Shown: positions 44,697 through 56,275, counted from the first letter of the stretch. The stretch: DNA of 64,000 nt from Lepidodermella squamata (GCA_047495785.1 JBLDXI010000002.1:806001-870000); one strand, 5' to 3'. The notes: generated from the letters alone by a model not told the origin. A program made the numbers and translations.

Positions 44697-45589
44697 ACAC
44701 GCGATCAAGCAAGATTAATCTATTAGGAACTGACGTTTGATGTAGATGATAGAATCCTTGGCAATCATCAAGAATAAAATGAGTATATCCTGTGCTGGAT
44801 TTTTCTAACAATTATTTATATATCACTTTGTTGTTCCAAGTGCCATTTCATAAATTCAAGGAACTGATCACGAATTAGGAACTATTTGTTTTTGCACAAA
44901 TTACAACAACTTCTTCGAAAAAGTTTGATTGAAGATCCAAGAGCTGCATTTTGAACTTGGAGCGAACTTGGATGATATCTCCCTGATTGTCGTTGATTTT
45001 CCAGAATCTTATCAGCAATCTGGACCTCCTCACACGACTTCACCCTATGTACTTTTGCGTCACACGTGCTTTAGAAAAAGGTTCAGCGGCATTTGCATTA
45101 TTTAACCTTTTTCCTCAACTTCTTTGGAAATTTCCAGAAAATCAGAAATAATTCTACAGCGGAATTCAACGTTTGACCCGAATTCTGAGTTGGCGAAGTT
45201 TCAGGGTGCCCACAGACAATCGAACGAGGATTTTTCGCCTCATAATTTCTTTTCGAATGTTTTTTTGCTTTTTTGCTTTTTTGCTTATTGTTTTTTTATT
45301 GTATACGGACAATCATAAATAAAAAATATACTCGCGCCTCAAATGTATTTGAAACATGGCCGCAAACGATTTTTTCACAATTCATAATTCATAAAGATCC
45401 TCAACCATTTTGTGCGCGTTTTGCGATGGGAATGCCCCAGCTTCAGCGCTTTTATAGAATTCACATCAGCCAATATAAAACCTACGATTTTCGATAATTA
45501 ATATTCTCTTTCATTTTCCCTTTTGCCTTTTTTGCTAGGAAAAATTTATCCAATTTAAAATTTGGATATTTTCTCTAATTTTATTGAAA
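44697..45589. other. Intergenic, no gene
   Basis: Spacer within the DUF1772-like array. Poly-pyrimidine runs (TTTTTTGCTT repeats at about 45259-45300). ORFs at 45124-45497 have no paralogue or motif. Confidence 0.35.
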
Positions 45590-46071
45590 ATGCTAAATGA
45601 TGACACCATTCTTGCTATGCTGAAGGCGACCAGTCTAACCGGGGCTGGTGTCTTTTCGTCGGAGCGGCTCTTGCTGCCACAGTCGCCGATGCTCCAGCTC
45701 GAAAATCGTTAGGAATCCAACATTCGGTCGCGCAATTTCAGGCCAAGTTCAAACGCGCGGCCATCCAACAGTCGGCTTGTTGCCTAGCTGGAAGTTTGGC
45801 CGGTATTGCGGCTGGTAAAATCATGATGAACAATGGCGATGCGAGCGGCAGGCCGTTTTTTGTCGGCGGTCTAGTTCTTTTCAGCATTGTGCCATGGACG
45901 GTTGTTGTTATGAAGCCGACGTTGAATTACGTGTTGGATCCTAAGATCGACAAAGCTTCGAAGCAAACTGAGGAAATGATGGACCATTGGGCTAATTTGC
46001 ACCTCGTTCGCACTGTTGTTGGCTGTATTTCTCTGGCCATCCTAGCCAAGGCCGTGTTCCTCCAGAAATAA
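45590..46071 (+). pseudogene. DUF1772-like member 4, 2-bp insertion
   Basis: Begins MLNDDTILAMLKATSLTGAG, then GGTGTCTTTTC replaces the expected GGTCTTTTC near 45645: a duplicated GT shifts the frame and leads to an early stop. From VGAALAATVADAPARKSLG to AKAVFLQK the sequence is intact in the shifted frame. Sequencing error at one site cannot be excluded, but a second array member is also frameshifted. Confidence 0.75.
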
Positions 46072-46683
46072 ACGCTCGACCGAGTAATATCAATGTAACG
46101 GGAAGAGACCTATTAATTAAAAAAATAATAGCAACCTCAGGAAAAATCTGAATAAAATATAAAATGATATAAAATATGAATATAAAATCATTTCCAAGTT
46201 CAAGGTATCATCCAGACAGAACGATACTTCTTGCTCTTGGGCTAACAATATTTATGTCTTTGATTTCGGCCGGCCAAACCGTGCTACACGCGGAATTAGT
46301 GGGTATTTTTCGGGTTTAAAATTGGGAGCGCATCGTCGTTGCTAACTCCACGCGAGCTAATTTTCAAGGCACGAGTCTTCCCGCATTTTGAGCTTTATAT
46401 TTCAGAATTCTTCCAAATGTTATTTCTCGGAATTAGCGTCGTTAATTTCGCTCTTCATATTTTAATCCATGAATTTTTCTAAAATTTCAATTTTCATTTT
46501 TGCTATTTCGAAACTCAAACGGAAGGATTTTATGGGATTTGTTTCGATAAGAATTCACTCACGGCCTGACCCTTACCAATTTAGCATTTTCCAGGTGTAT
46601 TTATCCTGCATACATTTTTGAGCTTCAATTTTTTATAACATTGAAAAGTTGCTTCTTAGAAAATATTCCTAAATTCAAAAATT

Positions 46684-47178
46684 ATGCTGATTGATGAGGA
46701 CACCTTGCTGCGAGGCCTGCAACTGACCAGCATTGCTGGCAGCGGTCTTTTCGCCGGCTGCGCTACGCACCACTCGTTATGCGATGTTCCGGCCCGAAAA
46801 TCGCTCGGACCAGCTCATTCGATCAGCCAATTTCAAGCCTGGTTCTACACAACTGGCAAACTTCAAATTTCTTACGCTATCATCTCAGCAACTGCGGGCA
46901 TTTGGGCGGGTAAAATTCTGCTAAAATCATCGAAAGAAGCCGCCAAGCCATTTTTCCTCGGTGGCGCCCTGATTCTTGGCATAGTGCCATGGACTGGTAT
47001 TGTGATGAAGAAAACACTGGTTTATTTACTGGACCCGAAGATCGACAAAAATTCCGCGAAAACCGGCGAACTGCTGGACTATTGGGCCAACCTTCACGCT
47101 GTTCGATCGATCCTTGGCTCGTTAGCCTTAATTTCTTTCTGCAAGGGCGCTTTCAACACTTCGAAGCCTTTATTTTAA
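46684..47178 (+). CDS. DUF1772-like four-TM protein, member 5
   Basis: 164 residues, MLIDEDTLLRGLQLTSIAGS.., DVPARKSLGPAHSISQFQAW, ILGIVPWTGIVMKKTL, LLDYWANLHAVRSILG and a C-terminal KGAFNTSKPLF extension. Forms a subgroup with member 6. Four hydrophobic segments as in member 1. Confidence 0.75.
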   Translation: MLIDEDTLLRGLQLTSIAGSGLFAGCATHHSLCDVPARKSLGPAHSISQFQAWFYTTGKLQISYAIISATAGIWAGKILLKSSKEAAKPFFLGGALILGIVPWTGIVMKKTLVYLLDPKIDKNSAKTGELLDYWANLHAVRSILGSLALISFCKGAFNTSKPLF

Positions 47179-47525
47179 CAGACAACACTCTGCCTATATC
47201 GCCTAAGCTCGATGAAATTTTCCTTCTGAACTAACCATTGTATGATATTTCGATTTTGATTAAAATTAATATAGGTGAAATTACGGCTGTTTAAATCAGG
47301 GCAAAATATGCAATTTAAGTTCTCCAATAATCACTGATCAGTAATAAGAAAATCAAGTCTTTTTGCGCCACTTTTTTGCCTCGATTTTCAGCAATCAAAA
47401 TCGAAGATTACTTTTCCCCTCTGTATCGACCAAAAGCTCGTTTTTTTGACCCAGACATGCTAGGAAAAAAGGATCTAGAACGCTAAATCATTCTTGCATT
47501 GGGAATAATTATTGGAAATTATGGA

Positions 47526-47580
47526 AATTATTATAATATATATTATATTATATATATATATTATATTATATACGATAATT
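47526..47580. repeat. AT dinucleotide-rich palindromic tract
   Basis: TATAATATATATTATATTAT.. followed by its mirror through 47580; a self-complementary AT microsatellite in the gap between members 5 and 6. No gene in 47179-48138. Confidence 0.6.
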
Positions 47581-48138
47581 AAAAATCCATCTTAAAATGT
47601 TTCCACCTTGAATTCTCCTTAAAATCTCTCAAGGCAATTTAACGTGGATTTGTTATCATTTAACCTCGATTAGGCCTCGAACCAGCTTTTATCGCCTTTA
47701 TCGGCCGAGTTTTGTCTAAAATCGTAAGTTTTGACCTCAAAAACACGTGTTGACCTATTTTTATAATGAATCGTAGCAATAAACGTAGCTAGCTAAAAGT
47801 AGGTCACGGCTAAAATGCTGAATAATTAGTAACCCCATTTCGATATTTCGCTTGCCCTCTTCTCTAGGAAAAATATCCGAAAAGGAGAGTTGTAGCTCAA
47901 AATTTAGGAGTAATTTTTTACGATGAAAGGTTTTATACCAATATTTTAGATATTTCCGAGATCCCTTCCAGAATACTTCTAATGCCGCACGATTACACAT
48001 CTACAACTTTCAAAATTCTTCAACGGAAATCATAGACATAATTTAGAATTTAGGATTATATGTCTACGACGGCAATTTACGGAATGTCATTTTTTATGTA
48101 GGTAGGATTGCTTTTTATCCTAACGAAACCTCTTATCC

Positions 48139-48633
48139 ATGTTTATCGATGAGGAAACGCTGCTCAAAGGTCTACAACTGACCAGCATTGTAGGATCGGG
48201 GCTATTCGCCGGCTGCGCCTGCCATCACACGCTGTGCGATGTTCCAGCTCGAAAATCACTCGGAACACCGCATTCGATCAGCCAGCTACAAGCCTGGTTC
48301 TACACAACTGGCAAGCTTCAAGTTTTCTACGTTTTCACCTCAGCCACTGCCGGTTTATGGGCGGGTAAAATTCTGCTGAAATCATCAAAACAAGCCGCTA
48401 AGCCGTTCTTCCTTGGCGGTGCTTTAATTTTTGCCACTGTGCCATGGACTGGTTTTATGATGCGGAATACCGTGCATTATCTGATGGACCCGAAAGTCGA
48501 TAAAAATTCCGCGAAAACCGGCGAACTACTGGATTATTGGGGCAATCTCAACGCTGTTCGAGCGCTTCTCAGCTCGCTGGCCTTGATTGTGTTCTGCAAG
48601 GGCGCTTTCGGTACCTCAAAGCCCCTGATTTAA
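48139..48633 (+). CDS. DUF1772-like four-TM protein, member 6
   Basis: 164 residues, MFIDEETLLKGLQLTSIVGS.., DVPARKSLGTPHSISQLQAW, FATVPWTGFMMRNTV, LLDYWGNLNAVRALLS and KGAFGTSKPLI. Nearest to member 5, including the C-terminal TSKPL extension. It departs from the family in HWANLH becoming YWGNLN. Confidence 0.75.
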   Translation: MFIDEETLLKGLQLTSIVGSGLFAGCACHHTLCDVPARKSLGTPHSISQLQAWFYTTGKLQVFYVFTSATAGLWAGKILLKSSKQAAKPFFLGGALIFATVPWTGFMMRNTVHYLMDPKVDKNSAKTGELLDYWGNLNAVRALLSSLALIVFCKGAFGTSKPLI

Positions 48634-49498
48634 AACATTAAAATTTCTCTTATGAAGTAAAAATCGAAAAATCGCTTGTCCTATAATTTTGACTCTTCTG
48701 TCGAAAAATTCTAATCACGCCACTGTAATTTTACATAAAAATTGCAGATAAATTCAAAAAATTTATATAGGGCTCAACAAAAATCACTTAAGTCTCAGTT
48801 AATTGATTTTTTCAATAATTCGATTATCGATTATCGATTATCGGAAAAAAGACCAATATTAGACAACAAAGTATTGAAAAAACGAGATTTTGCTAAAATT
48901 TAAGATTTTCAGTTTTACTATCCTGGTGTGTAAAATAAGCGGAATTTTCAGGTAAATGTCGTCGGAATTGAAGAAATTGGCAAAAATTTCGAAAAAATGT
49001 CTTCTCCAAACCGGTTCATCCTAATTTTCTGCCAATTTATTTCTAGAGGTTTCAAGGAACGGGAAATACTATGGCAACATCAATTTGCTGCAATAATTTA
49101 ATAATTACTTGAAATTCGAAAAAAATTGAAATTTCTCCGAATTCGAAAAATGGTAAAAGCCATTCAAGCGCCTTACCAGAATTAGTAGGAATCTGTCAAA
49201 AATTTATTTAAAAAAAAACATCACTTGGCACTTCATCTCGCTATTTTATTAGGCTTACGATTTCTTTAATTAAATCGGTCAATTTCCATAACACTAAAAA
49301 TTAGCGTAACAAAGTGGGGTCGCATTATTATTGCGCAACAAGTCGAATAAAGAGGTCAGAGTTGCATAATATTTGGACTCATTAGACAGAAAAATCTCGC
49401 TTTCACTAATCATTCATTTGAATTCGATTCCTCATTTAAAAAATTTAAAATTTATTTTCCTGAATTTTTAGAACATTTTAAATTTGAAAACCGTGAAA
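48634..49498. other. Intergenic, no gene
   Basis: AT-rich spacer between members 6 and 7 with many ATTTCGAAAAATT-type motifs; no ORF or repeat with support. Confidence 0.35.
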
Positions 49499-49993
49499 AT
49501 GATGAACGACGATACGTTATTTCGCGTCCTGAAGCTGACCAGCATTGGCGGAGCGGCGCTTTTCACCGGTCAGGCAATCAATACGGCGCTAGCTGATGCT
49601 CCGGCCCGCAAATCGCTCGGAACAACGCATTCGATCAACCAGTTCCAGGCGTGGTTCAAAAGCACGGCGAAGATGGAACTCGGCCTGACGCTGATTTCTG
49701 GCACTGCCGGTCTGTGGGCTGGCAACATTTTGATGAAAACCTCGAAAGAACACGCACAGCCGTTTTTCCTCGGCGGCATTTTGATCCTAAGCACGCTGCC
49801 GTGGACTGGCGTTGCGATGAAGCGAACGATTGTCTATTTGATGGATCCGAAAGTCGACAAGAATTCAACGCAAACCACCGAAATGCTCGACCACTGGGCC
49901 AAGTTGCATGGCGTTAAAACTCTGCTAGGCGCCCTGGCCTTGGTTGTTCTCTGCAAGGGCGCCTTCGCCCTGCCCCTGGTCATCCGGAAATGA
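49499..49993 (+). CDS. DUF1772-like four-TM protein, member 7
   Basis: ATG at 49499 (MMNDDTLFRVLKLTSIGG) fits the other starts. 164 residues, ADAPARKSLGTTHSINQFQAW, LILSTLPWTGVAMKRTI, MLDHWAKLHGVKTLLG and the end GAFALPLVIRK. Intermediate between the 5/6 and 8/9 subgroups; higher GC than its flanks. Confidence 0.75.
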   Translation: MMNDDTLFRVLKLTSIGGAALFTGQAINTALADAPARKSLGTTHSINQFQAWFKSTAKMELGLTLISGTAGLWAGNILMKTSKEHAQPFFLGGILILSTLPWTGVAMKRTIVYLMDPKVDKNSTQTTEMLDHWAKLHGVKTLLGALALVVLCKGAFALPLVIRK

Positions 49994-51679
49994 AATGAAC
50001 TTGGCCTCGATTTTTAATAATTTTTCTCCAGTGCTGATTTAAGATCAAGTCTCTTTCTATTCATACGGATGCGCTTTAGAGGCAATTTCCTTTCGAAATC
50101 GGGACTTTTTTGTATTAAAAATTTGTAAAAAAAAATCAGCCTATCGATATGAAATCTAATAAAATTCGCGATCGATGTTGTATTTTTTGGAGTATTTTTG
50201 TGTTTATGATGCAACTGAACTTAACTTTCTGGTAAATCGATTGAACTGAACAAGGAAGTTTTAGGCTTTAGGCATAAGAATCGGTTTAAACTTCAGGCTC
50301 GTGGCGACGAGATTTCAAGCCCAACGATAAATCATTTGAACGATATCATAGGTCATCGATAGGTATCTGGTTGTGGCTATTGAGCTATTCGCTTCTTCAA
50401 CAAGTAAAAACGCTATTTCTTCATGGTTCAAAAATTATTATTATCTGAATTTTCGGACACAAATCCGAATTATATTTTCGAATTATTTCAATTTTCCATT
50501 TCGAATAATTTCTGCGCGATTTATTTGCGATGACCTGGTTTTTCGTCTTTTTCCAGGTCGTTTAGCATTCGTCTACACCATGGCTTCGACCTTATTATTT
50601 TCCTTATGAAAATTACTTTTAGAGGAGCCGAATTTGCCTGTTGTGGAACCAACAATTTTGGCATATAACGGAAACCTATTTATTAAGTGCCATTTTCGAA
50701 TAATTTCTTTTAAATTACGACTGCGCCGTTTCTGAAAGTGGGGAAGAGACCTTAAGCTGAAATTCACAGCGAATTTTACCGTAATTATTTGACCGTAGCG
50801 GAACCCAATTTTGGAATTTTCAATGGGCCTGAAACCACTTTTCGAATTTTCGAAGGATGTCATTGATTGATCAGCATAATTTGAAATAAATCATCTTCAA
50901 ATTCAGCGTAAAATTCTGTATAAGACGCATTCGTCACAGTAGAATTCACAATTGTCCTCAATTTCGTAGAAATATTCGAAAATCGACCTTTTGTCTATCT
51001 AAAATTAGATTCCGCAACTTGCAGATATGGTTCCGCTACAGTCAAATTTGGTACAGCAACAGGCAAATTTGGTTCCTCTAAAAGATATTCTGATTATTTA
51101 TATGCTCTTGTGAATAATACGTGAAATTCCCAAAAATTCAGAAAACGCATTTTTTGGCTAAAATTAATTATTTATTTTGCTCAATTGCTCAATTGCTCAA
51201 TTGACATAGAACCATATTTTATTGTTATAAACAACAAAAACCCGCTGTTATTTATAAATAACAGTTGCCATAACGACACTGGAGTAACTAGAATTTCTTT
51301 GGATATGTGTTTTAAGGTTTAGGATTATTTCATTTAACAGGTTCGTAGGGTTCAACAACAGGTAATTTTGGTTCCGCTAAAAGTAAGATCGGTTATTTGA
51401 TACAATAAATTTCATAAATTCCTCTGCGGTCGAAATGATGATGTAGTCGAATTGCAAGATTACCTGAGAAAAAACGAAAAGACACTTCATTTTACAAATA
51501 AATCACGCAACAATGGTATACTTTTGGCACAATATGTTGCGCAACATACAAATTAAATGTTCAAAAATCGATATTTCACAAAATTCTTCGTTTTTAATTT
51601 TAATTTCAATTTTTCTTCCAGCATCAATAGGTACCTCTATTCCCCAAACTGTTTTGTTTCATTAGATTGTTCCATTATT
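49994..51679. other. 1.7 kb spacer rich in GGTTCCGC-type repeats
   Basis: No gene seen. It contains a GGTTCCGC-family copy at about 50804-51098, further isolated fragments of that family at about 50620-50690 and 51360-51390, and a lone foldback end at about 51180-51212. ORFs here are accidental. Confidence 0.5.
50804..51098. mobile_element. GGTTCCGC-family transposon, copy 3 (divergent)
   Basis: Left end GTAGCGGAACCCAATTTTGG, right end ATTTGGTTCCTCTAAAAGAT; the interior aligns with copies 1 and 2 (GGAATTTTC..GGGCCTGAAACC, TCAAATTCAGCGTAAAATTC, TAAGACGCATTC). A repeated ATTATTT on both sides may be the target duplication but is shorter than the 9 bp of the other copies, so the exact borders are uncertain. 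Confidence 0.6.
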
Positions 51680-52186
51680 ATGTCAAAACTGATGACTGAA
51701 CCAGACACGTTGTTTCGACTCCTGAAACTGACCGGCCTCACCGGGGCAGCTCTCTTCACCGGGTGCGCCCTAAAAATTACCCTAATCGACGTTCCAGCAC
51801 GAAAATCGCTTGGAATAACGCACTCGATCAATCAATTTCAAGCCATGTTCGCAAATACGGCAACTCAGCAAATTGTTTACTCGATCGCGTCAGGCTCAGC
51901 CGGTATTTTGGCCGGTAAAATACTGGCGAAATCCTCGAAGGAAACAGCTCAGGCGTTTTTCATCGGCGGGGTTCTCATCCTAGGCGTTCTGCCCTGGACT
52001 GGCATTGCGATGAAAAACACCCTGGTTTACCTGTTGGATCCGAAAGTTGACAAAACTTCGTTGCAGACGAGTGAAATGCTGGATCACTGGGCGAACTTGC
52101 ATGCCGTTCGAACGGTTCTTGGCTCATTGGCTTTGCTGGCTTTTTGCAAGGGTGCTTACGCCCTACCCCTTGTCATCGTCCGCTAA
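51680..52186 (+). CDS. DUF1772-like four-TM protein, member 8
   Basis: Start at MSKLMTEPDTLFRLLKL (51680), though the Met at MTEPD is equally possible; the open frame upstream is AT-rich and not conserved. 168 residues, DVPARKSLGITHSINQFQAM, LILGVLPWTGIAMKNTL, MLDHWANLHAVRTVLG and GAYALPLVIVR. Subgroup with member 9. Confidence 0.75.
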   Translation: MSKLMTEPDTLFRLLKLTGLTGAALFTGCALKITLIDVPARKSLGITHSINQFQAMFANTATQQIVYSIASGSAGILAGKILAKSSKETAQAFFIGGVLILGVLPWTGIAMKNTLVYLLDPKVDKTSLQTSEMLDHWANLHAVRTVLGSLALLAFCKGAYALPLVIVR

Positions 52187-52551
52187 ACATGACAGTGATA
52201 ACAACAATTTTCATTTGACCTGTAAATTTTTAAATGAATAAAAATCCAGCATTTAGCTTGACAAATTTCGGAAAAACCCTGATTTTTGTGGCTATAAAAA
52301 TTTGAGATTTCCATAATGAATAAAAAATCTGAGATGTTAAGCGGCGCATGGTTATTTGATGCTGTCTACCGAGAATAGGTCAAAATATGTCTACAACTCG
52401 CGAGAGTCGTAAATTGGTTTACAGGCGACAGGTCATTTTTTGTTGCATTTTTTTGAATCGGCGCTCACGTCAACACGCCTATTTTCAAGCATAAATAGCT
52501 GCAAAATCTTCACTCGCCTCACTCCAGAATTTTGTTGGGTATTAGATACTT

Positions 52552-52684
52552 CTAGCGGAACCAAATTTTATAGAATTACTTCTCCCATTCAAAAAATTGA
52601 ATCTAAAAAGTCTAATTAAATATTTTGTAATTTCCTTTTGTTCTGAAATTTGGTTTTTGTAAATTTTGGTTCCGCTAATTGGTT
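52552..52684. repeat. GGTTCCGC-family fragment, copy 4
   Basis: About 130 bp framed by TAGCGGAACCAAATTTTATA and TTTTGGTTCCGCTA in inverted orientation; the interior is decayed. It lies about 100 bp upstream of DUF1772-like member 9, in an otherwise empty spacer (52187-52783). Confidence 0.5.
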
Positions 52685-52783
52685 TTCATTTTTTAAATAA
52701 TTTATACTTGAGCTGTCAGTTTTATTGTAACTAAGAATCTCACGAACCTTGAATCTTACTATAGAATTTGTATATTTTCGAAA

Positions 52784-53281
52784 ATGGTTAATGAAGACAC
52801 GTTGCTTCGAATCCTGAAAGTGACCAGCCTGGGTGGAGCGGCACTTTTCACAGGCTGCGCGCTTCACTTCACCCTAATCGACGTTCCGGCTAGAAAATCA
52901 CTCGGAACAACGCACTCGATCAATCAATTTCAAGCCGTTTTCACGAACACGGCAACCCAGCAAATCCTGTACATTTTAGTGTCAGGCTTAACTGGTCTTT
53001 GGGCAGGCAAAATTCTGGCAAAAACCTCCAAAGAACTAGCTCGGCCGTACTTTATCGGTGGAGGCCTGATGCTAAGTGTTCTGCCCTGGACTGGGATTGC
53101 CATGAAAAGTACCCTGGCCTACCTGTTGGACCCGAAAGTTGACAGAAATGCGATCGAAACGAGTGAAATGCTCGATAAATGGGCCAATTTGCATGCTGTC
53201 CGAACTATTCTGGGCTCCTTGGCTTTGCTGGCTTTTTCTAAGGCTGGTTTCGCCACGTCATGGTGCGCAAAAATCAAGTGA
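52784..53281 (+). CDS. DUF1772-like four-TM protein, member 9
   Basis: 165 residues, MVNEDTLLRILKVTSLGG, DVPARKSLGTTHSINQFQAV, MLSVLPWTGIAMKSTL, MLDKWANLHAVRTILG and an altered tail FSKAGFATSWCAKIK in place of FCKGAYALPL. Last gene of the array; it ends 88 bp from the stop of the convergent SGNH-like gene. Confidence 0.75.
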   Translation: MVNEDTLLRILKVTSLGGAALFTGCALHFTLIDVPARKSLGTTHSINQFQAVFTNTATQQILYILVSGLTGLWAGKILAKTSKELARPYFIGGGLMLSVLPWTGIAMKSTLAYLLDPKVDRNAIETSEMLDKWANLHAVRTILGSLALLAFSKAGFATSWCAKIK

Positions 53282-53369
53282 AGAAAAAATGCATTGTAAT
53301 TCTTGAAATAAAAAAATTAAAATAAAAAAATCCAGCTTAATTGATGTTTTTTCTTCGAAAAATAATAAT

Positions 53370-55461
53370 TTATTCGCAACATTCGTATGACATTACAATG
53401 CTATGAAATTCAAAATCACTGCCAAAAAACGCCAATTTCATATTAATCACCAGCGATTCAATGTTCAAACTATTCAGCCAGCATTTATTAGGGTTCCTCG
53501 ACTTCGGATCTTCAATCGGTTCGAAGTAATGAATCGCGTTGTAGTTGAACTCGTAACACTGCAAAATCGCCTCCTTGTACCTCAAATCGATCGTTCGATT
53601 TCCATTATCGAAATCACTTAGCACCAAAGTAGCGTTGAAATTTACAGCTAAAGGCCAGCCATCTTTGAAGCATTTCCAGCCAGTTTTGTAGATCAGCCCA
53701 AGCCGGGGCAGAAAATACGGCGTTTTCGTACAAATTGTCTCGCTATTCAACGTAAAATCAGTTCGATTGAATCGCATCGAAATCGCCGAACCATGGGTCA
53801 TGTGAAAATGGTGGATAAATTCGCCGGACGTTACTTTAACCTTTTTCCGGCCGTAATTAGCCAACCATAACGGGTTGTTCAGGTTGATATCATCCGAATG
53901 GCTGATAATGCCAGTCAATAGCCGTTTTGTACTACGCAACGTCGGTCGTTCCATTGAAACAAAGCAATCAGCTGCGATGATTTTCGAATCATTCGGGTAA
54001 AGCTTAGGGACATTTTCAATTTGAACCAGCGATTTTGTTCGGAATTTTGAAAATATGTCGTTAAGCTCGTTTCCGGTTTTGATCTGTTGGAGCTTAATGA
54101 GCAAATCGTTGAATGATTTTTTGAAAAATTTCAACAGGGATATTGAAATTTCCCACTCGAGTAGTGGCGATGGATGAAAGCCATCTTCGTTCGTAATATA
54201 CAATTCTGGAAAAATTAAAAAAAAGTATTGAAGTTCAAAATTGAAACTAAAAAAGTGGAGTTTGAAAATTGAAAATTGAAATTGAAATTGAAAATTGAAA
54301 ATTGAAATTAAATTGAAAATTAAAAATTTGAAATTGAAAAATTTAAATTGAAAAAAATATAAATAGGAATTTTAAATTTTAAAAATTAGAATGAAAAATT
54401 TAAATTAAAAAAATTGGTCAATAACTTGAAATTTTAATAATTAAAAAAATTGACCTGTGAGTTTAGGCTGGACACTTGTCCAATTATCGAACTTGTAGTT
54501 GCAAATTCGATGCTTCCATTGAATTGAAGTCATTCCGTAAATTTTCGCCAACTTCTGATACGCTGTATCTGCGACAGACGAACATTGCGGGCCATCATCT
54601 CGCAAGACAAGGGGCGGAAATGGGAAATTAACTAGGATAATATGAATAGCCGGGTTCATGCGGCGAATTACTCGGATAAGTTCCTCTAATGGCCGGCCGT
54701 TATTTTCGAAATAATCAGCCTGGAACTGGCGAGATGAGCCGTCGTCGTTAATTGCCGTGTCGATGAAGATCACGTCGTAGCTTTGAAGATTCATCGGCAA
54801 ATGTTCTTTGATACAGGCTGTGAAGTAGTGACTAGCAACGGCGCCGAGGGCTGCGTTATCGGTTTTGACCTCAATATCGAGCGGGCGAAGTGCTTTCGAA
54901 AACCAATCAGTGATAATCGAGACATACGTTTCATTAGGCTAAAAAAATCTAATTTTTTTCAATATTTTTTGAGAAATAATTAAATTATACCAAAATTCCA
55001 TGAGCAGCAGAAATCGACCCGCCAATCACGGCAAAATTCAGCTTTTTCTTTTGCTTGTTTAGAAGAAGGTCGATAAGAGTTGAGTGAAGTCGGGATAAAT
55101 CGCCCATATTTTGAATTGCCTCCTCGTCCAAGTCATTTTTGAAGTGTTTCCGCCGCTTTTTCGCGCTGTTTGCCAACAAATTTGTGAGGAATTTCGACGC
55201 TTCGTCGGCTGGAATCAGTGGATAATCGACCAGTCCCTTCAACTTCCAAGTTAGGAATCCGACATCTTTATCGGTGAAACCTCGTGAGACGGCTGAGCTT
55301 CGAGCATATTCTATGCCTGGGTGAGGCTTCGAGGCGTAATTCGAGGCAGATTCCAAGGGATCATAGGAAACCCGGTAGATGGTAATTAGGCCTAGCAGAA
55401 AAATGTTAAAAGCCAAAATGGCGATCGTCCTTAGTTTTGGCAAGTGAATTCTCGCTCTCAT
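53370..55461 (-). CDS. SGNH-hydrolase-like type II membrane protein (copy 2)
   Basis: Exons on the complement 55461-54991, 54938-54455 and 54205-53370; about 596 residues. Signal anchor LRTIAILAFNIFLLGLITIY. Nucleophile block IGGSISAAHG and terminal block DGFHPS are both kept. PNETYVSIITDWFSKAL opens exon 2 just as PNETIAAIIENWFSRAL does in copy 1. Compact introns (52 and 249 nt) contrast with copy 1. Ends MSYECCE. An enzymatic role is inferred from the Ser, Asp and His blocks only. Confidence 0.75.
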
Positions 55462-56053
55462 CTTGAATCTTCACAAATCAAAAAACCCATAAATTCAAAG
55501 AATTTAGACTAGCTAGTATTTTCAGGCACGCGCCGCTATTCAAGGATAAAAAACAAGGAGCAGTGAAGAAATTTTATTAAAAAAAAATCAATTATTCACC
55601 CCTTCTAAACCTTTACCGAATGAATTTTTCTCATCCACTAATAACGTTTACAGCGTGCCTACAAACAAAATACACGGAAAACGGATCAGAAAATATAAAA
55701 TTAAGTCTCATGACCAGAAACTTTTTAAAAATTGAGAAAATTAAAAAAATCAAACGATTAGTAATGAATATAAATTTTGAAAAATGGCAACACGCACTTC
55801 TTTGACAACTTCTTAAAGTGGATCTGTTTGAAATAAGATCTTAGGGAATAATCAGACCAAACCGGCTCGTTAATTTGCTGAAACCGCGTCTTTCCATCAC
55901 TTATACGGTTGGATCGGTTGGTTAGTTATTAAAAAAGCTAGGCAAAATAGTCTGCGCACACTTTATTCTCATCGTTCTCTATCAACAACATTTGATTATT
56001 GAATCAGCTTTTGGTGCACAAGTTGTTAAATAAACATTTTTTTTATTTTAACC
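55462..56053. other. Intergenic, no gene
   Basis: Between the SGNH-like copy 2 start and the decayed ubiquitin-fusion fragment; AT-rich, with no supportable ORF. Confidence 0.35.
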
Positions 56054-56270
56054 TCACATCGTGTTGCATGTCAGCTTTGGACTAAACGAATCCAGCAACT
56101 GTTGTTGCAGTTCATCCGCCGAGTACCTTTCGACGTTCGAACCAGCAACGATCCAGTTCTGGCATTCAAATGCAGACTTCTTCCAGTGCATCAATGCCAT
56201 TAGGACGCATCTCATTTCAACGTCTGACATGACTTTCAGGTCATCGTGGAAACCGTCCTCGCATTTTTCG
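56054..56270 (-). pseudogene. 3' fragment of the ubiquitin-like fusion gene
   Basis: The complement reads [57 protein letters not shown] and ends CNTM, closely matching the last 70 residues of the gene at 57496-58302. The start, ubiquitin part and most of the unique domain are missing. It lies in inverted orientation 1.2 kb from the intact gene. Confidence 0.8.
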
Positions 56271-56275
56271 TATTA

